From Panicum virgatum (lineage: Eukaryota; Streptophyta; Magnoliopsida; Poales; Poaceae), in the NCBI RefSeq assembly GCF_016808335.1, contig NC_053141.1, forward strand, positions 29,379,249 through 29,443,248: DNA of 64,000 nt, read 5' to 3'. Under the pieces are notes generated by a model. The model was not told the origin of the DNA, searched no databases, and saw only the letters and a list, made by a program, of their open reading frames with translations. The translations under genes and the position numbers were made by a program. Shown here in pieces: positions 35,861 through 45,918 of this stretch (positions are counted from its first letter, which is position 1; every line of letters begins with the position of its first letter).

Positions 35861-36979
35861 ATGTCGGCAGAACAAAAAGACCTTGGAGACAGTGCAATGG
35901 GTGATGGTGAGAAAACTTGCCAGTGTTGCCAATTCTATGGTGTTCCTTGTCGTCAAGTTCGTGCAACTGAAGATGAAGCCACAACTAGGAGGAACCAGTG
36001 GTTGTTCTCCAGTACAAAGAGAAAGAGGTCTCGTCAAGAGCAGCTAGCAGAGGATTCCCTTTTCCTTGACGGCCCATCGGTCGACGAGCTACAGACCATC
36101 CAGAAGAGAAAGGACCCTGAGTACTCTGCAGATACACAGGTCAAGAACCAAGCGCTCTATGATTATGTTGATGGGTTGACTATCACTATGAATGTGATTT
36201 AGCCACACGGTCACAAGGAGTCCAAAGAGCAAGCAGCAGAAATAATGCGAGATGTTATGATAAGTTCACAAGGAGGACAACCAAGTAGCCCCATTCACCA
36301 TCACCGCATGTGCTACAAATGCGGGCAAAAAGGACATTATGCCAAAAGTTGTCCAGCACCTCAGGCCCCACGGTAGGCAGGACAGCAGGGGCACTCAGCC
36401 CAACCCAGGGCACCACGACAGGGGAAGGTGAACCACGTGACGGCCGAGTCAGCGGCCGAGGCTCCTAACGTGGTTATTGGTATGTTCATGGTCAACTCTC
36501 ATCCAGCTGCAGTGCTTTTCGATACCGGTGCTACTCATTCTTTCATTTCCAAGTCATTTGCCGAGCAGCATCGTATACCAGTTTCGTGTATGAGGACAGC
36601 TATGGTAGTTACCTCACCTGGGGGCCAGATACACACATGCTCTATATGCTCCAGAGTTAGTATTGTCATAAGGGGGGCAGAATTCCGCACTGGTTTGGTT
36701 GTCATCGATTCCTCGGGGATAGATGTGATTTTGAGCATGGAGACCCTTACCAGATGTGGAGTCCGTATTGATTGTGCTCAGCGGACAGTTCACTTGTCAG
36801 CATCTGATGGCCAAGAGGTGACAGTCAGTGCTACACAGCCTTCTGGTTTTCTTCATCAGATAGAGGCTAGACCCACGAATGGTATTCGCGTGGTGTCTGA
36901 ATTCTCGAATGTCTTTCCGGAGGACTTGCCAGAAGAAGGAAGAGGAGTTGATGAAGACATATCCGGACCTCTTTGCTAG
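35861..36979 (+). pseudogene. mosaic gag-protease of element D
   Basis: The N-terminal half is like C: MSAEQKDLGDSAMGDG, the Cys-rich segment CQCCQFYGVPCRQ and the knuckle CYKCGQKGHYAKSC. From about 36427 it switches to a protease like that of F ([46 protein letters not shown]). The catalytic D-T-G-A is intact here, unlike in C. After the protease the sequence enters the start of the RT approach (NVFPEDLP) and jumps to the last codons of pol, so RT, RNase H and integrase are deleted. TAG stops interrupt the gag part at 36200 and 36374; the first is CAG to TAG against C. It could move only with helper enzymes. Confidence 0.85.
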
Positions 36980-37024
36980 CCAGCCCAGAATCTCGGGACG
37001 AGATTCCTGTAAGGGGGTAGGATC

Positions 37025-37323
37025 TGTAACACCCTAATTTAAATTTCAGCAATTTATAATAAATTTAATTGGCTTTATTTAAATTTCTAAGGTTTATTGT
37101 GTTTAGACTTTCATTTAATCTAATTTTGATCCTCAAGTAATTAAAATTTATCATAGGTTTAATTTTTGTTGTTGCATCATGTTGGAGCATTGTTTTATTT
37201 GTTGAGTGCTTGTGTGAATTCAAATTCAAATTTGAATTCATTTGCCTTGAGTTTGAATTAGAATTAGAATTAGAAAGGAAAAGAAATAGAAAGAGAAAGA
37301 AAACCCAAAACCCAAACTCAAAC
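37025..37323 (+). repeat. 3' LTR of element D, first segment
   Basis: Starts TGTAACACCC after GTAAGGGGGTAGGATC and is almost identical to 19214-19512. It is cut by element F; its last five bases CAAAC are repeated at 49337-49341. Confidence 0.93.
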
Positions 37324-40300
37324 TGTAACACCCGGTTTATAAAAGAACATAAACCGAGCAATCATATACGTGCCAGGATCAAGTCACACGTATATACAAC
37401 AGAATGAACAGTATGTCATAGCACATATCACGTAAAAAGATATATTAAAGCGAATACGAATGTTATTTATTACAATAATGACAAAAATGTCTGATACAGC
37501 AGAAACGAAGTACAAAATACGAATAAAGCTCTCCGAAGCTGAAGCAGGGCGCCACAGGGACGTCGACTGGGAGACGAACACCTAGAAGTCCTCGTAGTCC
37601 TGGTAGCGCTGGACGAACTCCCTCGTGTCGGCAGGAACTGAGCAGCAGTAGCGTAGCCAAGAGGAAAAAGTAGAGAAGAGGCAAGGGTGAGTACACAACT
37701 TGTACTCAACAAGTATAACACAAACTATGAGGCTCTAGGCTGGCTGACTCAACTGCATTAGCTTTTAAGTGTTGGCAAAATTTTATTAAAACTATTTACT
37801 ACGAGTTGATGAATTACCATTAACCCAGTTACATAGTAATTAATCAAGTTTAATCATATCACTAATGAGAAACCAAACCAAAACCAAGCCACCAAGGTAA
37901 ACCCCGAGAAGCACCTCCCTCGTCGGAAGGAGATAACTTCACTAATCAAAAGGAGGATCTGGGCCGCTCATAACCGTGAGCACGGCTAGTATACCAGTTT
38001 TACACTCTGCAGAGGTTGCACATCTTTACCCACAAGTCGTGAGCTACGCCAGTTGTTCATCACACTTCCTTAGGTGAGATGACCAGCGACTCACTACGAG
38101 GCCTTTACAAAGAAACTCGTTGGTAGGGAGTAACCGCGAGGGTGGATCAGCGACTATGGAACAGGTCTAGTGGGCGTCAAGACACGTAGCACAGACGAGG
38201 CCACTCAGCACGAGGGCCATAGAAGCTTACCGCCCCTGCCCCGCAGGTAAGTTACTCCAAACCAAAAAGATCTAATTATTACGCCAAGTCTATCCCATTC
38301 TAGCCTTGTGGTAGCGCTGTTGTCCCAGGTTGTCGCTCTATGAACCGGTCCTTATGGAGAGTGGCCAACCAAGCACTAAGCACCGTGCTGGCCCCCTAAA
38401 CCATGTTTCTACAAAAACCATATTTTAACGAGACGTGAGTCACTCAAGCACGAAGCACAGAGGACCACTCTCAGAATTAAGTTCAAGTAAACCATTAATC
38501 GAATTAATTAAAAAGGACCAAAGTGTGTTATAGCGCAGCAACCTAGCACAACTAACCAAAATGCAACCCAAAGGCATATATAAAGGATATAAAGTGGCTA
38601 GGAAGTCCTTATAGGCATACAGTATTAAAATGCAGTATGAAATGATATTTAAAGTGATAGGTTGTTCATGTTATACTTGCCTTCCTCGTACTGCTCTGGC
38701 TGCTGCTCAAACTGATCCGAAGACGGCTGCTCCGGGTACTGGTACTGGGGCTCCTCAGATGGATCAACGTCTACTCACGAACACATGGCCAAAACAATGC
38801 ACAATAATAAGCATACGAGCAAACTCTAACAAAAACTAAAGAACAGTACATCAATACATGAAAACAGCACACTAAACTAGTTTAAAACTATTCTACGCGT
38901 CACAACGATCGCGTGGACATAAAGAACGCTAAAAACGGAGCTAAAACGCGTATTCTAGGCCAAAAACAAGGTTCAGGGGCTTATTTGCAATAAAAACAGG
39001 GTTCCAGGGACTTTTCTGCTAAAACCGAGGGCTAAAACGTAAATAAATGTTAACTCCAGGGTCTAACTCATAAAAGAACCAGGGCTGGACGGCGGGTTTA
39101 AATCTGGTAAAACTCAGGGGGCTACGCTTTAAAATCAGGACCTCTGCGTAAATATTTTTGAACAAGTTCGGACTGCGGGTTGATTTCAACAGAACCAGGG
39201 GTCTCTTTAACAAAAGTACCGGCCGAACCGGTACGCGCGGTTTCTGGCCGCTGGATCTAGATCTGAGGGTCTAGATCTAATGGATCCCAGACCTAATCTG
39301 GCGCGTTGATCCAAGATCCGGCGGTCCGGGGCAAAGGGGCGCGGGGTGGCGGCGGAACGTCGCCGGAGAAACCTTCCCCGCGGCGGCGCCTCGCCGGAGA
39401 GGCCCGAAATCGGCCATCCTGGGGTCGAATCGATGGTTTATTGGGTCGGGAGGACTCCACGCAACATGCGTGATCCACTGGGAGGTTTTCCGGGGCTCAG
39501 GGAGGCTCGGCTGGGGCTCGCCATGGCGCGGGGCGGAGCTGAGTGGTGGTGCTCGCCGGCGCAGGGCGATTCGGGGTCTCTCAGGGCTACAACTACCAAA
39601 TTCTAGCGCCAAAAGGAGCGGGAGGAGTTGCGGGTGCTCACCAGGCTCGAAAACGAAGGAAAGGGCCGGGCGAAGTCGATGGCGAGGCTGACCGGCGGCG
39701 GAGCGGGGACGGTGATCGCGGGCGGGGTTCGGCGGCCGTCCTCCGGGCGCCTGGACTCCGCGGGTCGGCTCGTAGGGCACCTGCGGTGGTGTCACGAGGT
39801 CAGGATGGGCTGAAAGCCACCGGCGGCGATGGAAATGCCTCGGCGGAGCTGCTTACCGGCGGTGGGCGCTCTGCTCTGGCAAGGCGGCGGCGCTAGGGTT
39901 TGCGGCGCTGCGGATTGGGGGTGGATGGGTGCAGGGGAAGGCTCGGGCCCCTATTTGTAAGGCGGCGGCCAACCTGGGCGTGCGTGCCCGGGATGGAACC
40001 TCGCCGAGATTTGCGGGCGGGGATCTCGGCCGGGCGTTGCGGGAGGAGGAGGACAGACCTGGCGAGCGGGCCCGGGCTGGCAGCGAGTGGGTGGAGCTGG
40101 CGTGTGGGGCCGGGCTGCAGCGGGAAGACGCGGGCGCTGGCGGAGCGGGCGAGTAACGCCGACAGGTGGGCCAGGGGCGTCGGCGGGAGCGGCCACGAGC
40201 GCGTGGGAGAAGCTGGGCGCTGGGCTGCTGCGAGCAGGGCCCGGTGGCAGGGGCGGGGCGCGTGCTCCGCGGGCTGCTGCGCGAGCGGGAGCGCGGGGCG

Positions 40301-40741
40301 GGCCGGGCCGCGTGACGCGGGGTAGGCCGGGAAGCGGGCCGGCCGGGGGATTGGGCCGCGCATGGGGTTTGCTGGGCCGAGCGGGGAAGAGAGAGCTGGG
40401 CCGCGCTGGCTGGGCTGCGGCGGTTGAGGTTTGGGCCGGGTTTCAAGCTGGGTTGGGTTTTTCTAGTTTTGGGTTTTCTCTTCCTTTCTATTTCTAAACT
40501 TTTCTTCTCCTAATTCAAACAAGGTTTGAATTCAAATACAAATTTGAATTCAACCACACTCAAATAAAAGCATGCACCAGCATGAATGCAACAACAAAGT
40601 TTTAACCTTAGACAAAATTTTAATAACTTAATGGAACAAAATTAGATTAAAAATGCCAACTAAACACAATAAACCTTAGAAATTTAAATAAAGCCAATTA
40701 AATTTATTAATAAATGCTGAAATTTAAATTAGGGTGTTACA
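37324..40741 (-). repeat. 3' LTR of element F (3,418 bp)
   Basis: Minus-strand LTR from TGTAACACCC (40741) to GGGTGTTACA (37324). The GC-rich cassette lies at about 39250-40470. The exon-like pair (minus) lies at 38770-38681 and 37637-37582, free of stops before the final TAG. Confidence 0.95.
37582..38770 (-). other. exon-like pair in the LTR of F (38770-38681 and 37637-37582)
   Basis: The first segment has 90 bases, follows GTGAGTAG and ends AG|GCAAGT. The second has 56 bases, follows GCTGCTCAG and ends at TAG. The split codon closes in frame. The identical pair is in the other LTR at 47365-47276 and 46232-46177. As F is young, these are the best copies for testing expression. The gap between the two exons is 1,043 bp. 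Confidence 0.5.
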
Positions 40742-40742
40742 T

Positions 40743-40760
40743 ACCCTACCCCCTTAAAGA
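40743..40760 (-). other. polypurine tract of element F
   Basis: Minus strand CTTTAAGGGGGTAGGGTA next to the 3' LTR, the plus-strand DNA priming site. Confidence 0.88.
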
Positions 40761-40777
40761 AATCTCGTCCTCGAGAT

Positions 40778-43700
40778 TTAGCTGGGCTGGCTAGCAAAGA
40801 GATCTGGATATGTCTTTCTCAACTCATCTTCTCGCTCCCAAGTTGCCTCAGCTTCACTGTGATGGCTCCACTGAACTCTGCACATCTTGATGCGCTTGTT
40901 CCGAGTAACCCTCTCTGATGTCTCCAGAATCTTCACCGGATGCTCAGTATATGTCAGATCTTCCTGGACATCTACTCCATCCAGGGGTGCCTGCTCCTCG
41001 GGTACTCGCAGACACCTCTTCAGCTGAGATATATGGAAGACATCATGAACTCCCGAGAGGCTGAGAGGTAACTCCAGGCGATAAGCAACTTCGCCTTTCC
41101 GCTCTAGCACCTTGAATGGCCCCACATAACGAGGTGCCAACTTCCCCTTGACATTGAATCTGCGGATCCCTCTCATCGGAGACACCTTCAGATACACATA
41201 ATCACCGACACTGAAGGTCAGATCTCTCCGTTTGCCATCAGCATAGCTCTTCTGTCTGCTCTGTGCAATCCTCAGATTTTCTCGCACAGCCTGAACCATC
41301 TGCTCTACATCATCTATGATCTCAGGGCCAAAGAGCTGCTTTTCACCAATCTGATCCCAATAGAGAGGAGTCCTGCATTTTCTGCCATACAATGCCTCAA
41401 AGGGGGACTTCTTCAGACTAGCCTGGTAACTGTTGTTGTATGAAAACTCAGCATACGACAGGCACTTATCCCAGCTGGTACCGTACTGAATAGCACAAGC
41501 TCTCAGCATATCCTCCAACACTTGGTTGGTTCTCTCTGTCTGCCCATCTGTCTGAGGGTGATAAGCCGTACTGAATCGCAGCTTCTTATCCAACGAATCA
41601 TGGAGCTGCTCCTAGAATCGAGAAGTGAACTGAGACCCTCTGTCAGATATAATCTTCTTGGGCACACCATGCAAGCAGACAATCCGAGAGATGTACAACT
41701 CTGCAAGTCTAGCACCGGAGTAAGTAGTGTTCACTGGAATGAAGTGAGCAACCTTCGTCAATCGATCCACTACTACCCAAATGGAGTTGTACCCTTTCTG
41801 AGTACGAGGCAATCCAACAATGAAGTCCATAGTGATTTCCTCCCATTTCCACTCTGGAATCTTCAAAGGCTGCAATAGACCTGCTGGCCTCTGATGCTCA
41901 GCCTTGACACGCTGACAAGTGTCACAAATAGCCACGTACTCTGCCACTGAACGCTTCATCCCATACCACCAGAAACGTTCCTTCAGATCATAATACATCT
42001 TCGTGCTGCCCGGGTGAATAGAGTAAGCTGTATCATGGGCCTCACTCAGAATCAACTTCCGAAGATCCTTCACATCAGGCACACAGATCCGGTTCTTGTA
42101 CCACAAAGTACCCTGATCATCCTCTCTGAAATGTGGGGCCTTGCCCTTCTTGAGCAACTCACGAATCTCCTGCAGCTTCTCATCATCCTTCTGATGCTGC
42201 CTAATCTCTGACTCTAGAGTCGGTACTGCCTCAAATGCTGCACTCGAAGTATGATGCAAGAAGCCCAGACTCAACTGCTCGAACTCCTCGCATAACTCTG
42301 GAGGCATCTGGAAAGCCACGGCCATGTTGACATAACTTCTTCTGCTCAGAGCATCTGCTACAACATTGGCCTTTCCCGGATGATAGTGAATCTCCAGATC
42401 ATAATCCTTGACCAACTCTAGCCATCTTCTCTGCCGCATGTTCAGCTCATTCTGTGTGAAAATGTACTTGAGGCTCTTGTGATCAGTGTAGATATCACAC
42501 CGCTGCCCATACAAGTAATGCCTCCAAATCTTCAGAGCATGCACAACTGCGGCTAACTCAAGATCATGAGTAGGATAATTCAGCTCATGCCGACGTAACT
42601 GCCGTGAAGCATAAGCAATCACTCTGCCCTCCTGCATCAGAACACACCCAAGACCATCCTTCAAAGCATCACAATATACCGTGAACCTCTTCATCTGGTC
42701 TGGCAGAGTCAGGACTGGCACCGTAGTCAACCTTTTCTTCAGCTTATCAAAGGCTCTCTGACGCTCATCAGTCCACACGAAAGCCACATTTTTCTCCAGC
42801 AAAGAAGTCAAAGGCTTCGCGATCTTGGAGAAATTCTCAATGAACCTCCGATAATATCCAGCTAAGCCCAAGAATGATCTGACTTCCTTTACTGTCTGCG
42901 GTGTCTCCCACTCTAGCACATCCTTCACCTTACTCGGATCAACAGCAATGCCTCCCTGCGAGATAACATGACCGAGGAATGGAACCTCGTCAATCCAGAA
43001 CTCGCACTTGCTGAACTTGGCATACAACTGATGCTCTCTCAATCTCTGCAACACAAGCCTCAGATGCTCTTCATGTTCTTCTTCTGTCTTGGAGAAGATC
43101 AGAATATCATCAATGAAGATCACCACGAAGACATCCAGATAGTCCATGAAAACCATGTTCATCAGATGCATGAAGAAAGCCGGGGCATTAGTCAAGCCGA
43201 AGGACATGACTGTATACTCATATAGCCCGTACTTGTAGGTGAATGCCGTCTTCGGAATATCCCCAGGACGGATCCTCAGCTGAAAATAACCCGAACGAAG
43301 ATCAATCTTCGAGAATATACGAGCACCTCGAAGCAGATCGAAGAGATCCTCAATACGGGGCAGTGGATGCTTGTTCTTGATAGTGACTGCATTCAGCTCC
43401 CGATAATCGACACACATCCTCTTCGAGCCATCCTTCTTATCTACCAGCAACAATGGAAAAGCCCAAGGAGAGAAGCTGCGACGGATATAGCCCTTGGCTA
43501 GCAACTCATCAATAGTCTTTTTGACTTCCTCATGCTCTATAGGTGCCATACGGTAGGGCCGCTTTGCAATAGGAGCTGTGCCAGGCAAGAGATCAATACA
43601 AAACTCAATGGCGCATTCAGGCGGCATACCTGGCAGATCATCCGGAAAGACATCCGGGAATTCAGACACCACGCGAATACCGTCCGTGGGTCTAGCCTCC

Positions 43701-45348
43701 ATCTGATGAAGAAATCCAGAAGGCTCTGAAGCACTGACTGTCACCTCTTGGCCATCAGATGCCGATAAGTGAACTGTCCGCTGAGCACAATCAATACGGA
43801 CTCCCCATCTGGTAAGTGTCTCCATGCCCAAGATCACATCTATCCCCGAGGAGTCAATAACTATCAAACCAGTGCGGAATTCTACCCCCTTTATGACAAT
43901 ACTAACTCTGGAGCATATAGAGCATGTACGAATCTGACCCCCAGGTGAGGTAACTACCATAGCTGTCCTCATACAAGAAACCGGTATACCATGCTGCTCG
44001 GCAAATGACTTGGAAATGAAAGAATGGGTAGCACCGGTATCGAAAAGCACTGTAGCGGGGTGAGAGTTGACCATGAACGTACCAATAACCACGTTAGGAG
44101 CCTCGGCCGCTGACTCGGCCGTCACGTGGTTCACTCGAGCCTGTGCTGGCGCCCTGGGCTGAGCTGGGCGCCCCTGCTGTCCCGCCTGCGCCTTCCGGGG
44201 GCAAGTGTTGGCGTAGTGCCCCGGCTGGCCGCAGTGATAGCAGACGCGTGCAAGTGTCGAAGCCTGCTGTCCGGTAGGGGCTGCCGGACGTGGAGCCTGC
44301 GGTGCTGGCGGAGCTAGTGGAGCAGCACGAGCCGGAGGTGCCGGTAACCTCGGGCCCTGACCTGCCTGCTGCAGTCGAGGCGGGTACTGCTGCGGCCTCT
44401 GCTGGTACTGCTGGGGAGGCCGGTACTGAGGCTGCTGGTACTGCTGAGGCTGCTGGAGTCGAGGACGAGTGTTGCTGCCGGAAGCAACGGGGACAATCTT
44501 CCTCTTCTTGTCCTCCATCTCCAGGTGCTTGCGCTCAGTGTTGAGCGCGCTGTCAACCAGATGGTTGAAGTCGTCGAAGCGGAGGTTGAGCAGCGCGTAA
44601 TGGAGGTAGTCCTCAAGACCCTCCATGAAGTGCTCCTGCTTCTTGCGGTCATCCGCAACATCGGCAGGGGCGTAGCGAGCCAGCTGAAGAAAGCGATCAC
44701 GATACTCCGTGACCGTCATAGTCCCCTGAATTGACAAAGACAGATAGATATCGAAAGATTAACTCAAGATTCATAAGGATAGAACAAGGGGCATTAGCTC
44801 AAAAGAATATGCTGAATGATTATACTTAAGATTACCTGCTTCAGTGCAAGGAACTCCTTCTGCTTCATCTTCATAACGCCCGCGGGGACGTTGTGGCTGC
44901 GGAAACGCTCCCTGAACTGGAGCCAAGTAAGAGACTCGCGGTCGTGAACTGGGTGGGACTCCCACCAGTCCAAAGCTGCCCCTCGCAGCTGTCCTGCTGC
45001 GTACAGAACTCTCTCCCGATCATCGCACTGGGCGATGTCCAGCTGACGCTCCACTGCACGGAGCCAGTCGTCAGCCTGAAGAGGGTCGGGCGTGTGAGAG
45101 AACGTCGGCGGGTGACCCCTCAGGAACTCAGCACGCCTGTTGCGAGGCTGCGGCGGTGGAGGAGGCGGAGGCTGAGTGTGAGCCTGCTGAAGTGCCTGAA
45201 CAGTGTTGTTCAGGGTAGCCATCATCTGCATCTGGAGCTGGAAGTACTGCTCCGGAGTCAAAGGCGGAGGCATCGGGATCCCAGTACCCTAGTTGTTCTG
45301 ACCCTGCTGCTGGCCAGAACCGGAACCGGGGCTCCTGGTGTTCACCAT
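40778..45348 (-). CDS. gag-pol polyprotein of chromovirus F (one TAG in integrase, one near the gag start)
   Basis: Two exons, 45348-44836 and 44725-40778, join in phase 0. From the second Met (45273, [11 protein letters not shown]) the product is about 1,461 codons. Order: gag core; Gln/Pro-rich linker; CCHC knuckle [14 protein letters not shown] (44242-44201); protease DTGA (44041-44030); RT with FIDD (43117-43106); RNase H; integrase HHCC finger with ICDTC, D,D,E core ([24 protein letters not shown]); chromodomain (about 40965-40800) expected to target insertion to heterochromatin. Two nonsense codons: TAG at 45291-45289, 19 codons after MVNTR, and TAG at 41614-41612 replacing Trp in TSRFWEQL. 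The first may be harmless if translation starts at 45273. The second would cut integrase before its glutamate, so this copy probably needs help to integrate. Confidence 0.93.
44726..44835 (-). other. intron within gag of element F
   Basis: On the minus strand CAG|GTAATC to AATTCAG|GGG, 110 bp, with pyrimidine-rich 3' part and an in-frame stop. Exon sums (from 45273) of 438 and 3,948 bases are both multiples of three, so joining is exact in phase 0. Confidence 0.88.
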
Positions 45349-45903
45349 CTGATTTGAACAAAAGATTTCACGAGTAAGGATATTGCAGGAATAAATTCAG
45401 ATGGATATGATAACTCTTTGCGGAAAAAGACTCAGCCATGATAAAGCAGACAGGATAGAGTGGACTGTTTTACCCCCAACGATCTAACTCATTTTATTAA
45501 TTAGTTAACTTTAACATCTGAGTGATTTTCTTTAAACAAATTTAAACTACTAAGCTATGCAATCATTCAAAAATCCAAATCAAACATGTAGCATAATAAC
45601 AAGCAGACAATTTTCACAACTTAGCCGAGTTTAGCAAAAGACTCGACTAACACCACGCATCGCAGAACGTGCTATCGTTTTATTATAAAAGGGTCACCTA
45701 GCTTACTCATGGTGGTCAGATGACTGATTCAGGCCAAAATCTACGAAAACTATTCTTCAGAGAGAGAAATCAAGGCAAGACGGGTAAAAAGTCATAGAAG
45801 TCAAGGGGTATAATAGTAAAATAGTTTCAGCAGACAAGGATTGGAGAGAAGAAGTCCTAAAACTCGACTAGTTCTATCTAGGCTTCGTCCTACAGTCGAT
45901 ACG
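45349..45903 (-). other. leader of element F
   Basis: Untranslated leader of about 555 bases, collinear with that of E. No gene is seen. Confidence 0.8.
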
Positions 45904-45915
45904 GCTTTGATACCA
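45904..45915 (-). other. primer-binding site of element F
   Basis: Minus strand TGGTATCAAAGC, separated from the LTR by GAG. It differs by one base (G to A at the ninth position) from TGGTATCAGAGC in E and C. Confidence 0.88.
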
Positions 45916-45918
45916 CTC

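Noticed and set aside
35861..36979. Domesticated host gag or protease gene
   Set aside because: It lies between LTRs of element D, has in-frame stops and ends in the tail of pol, so it is an element remnant.
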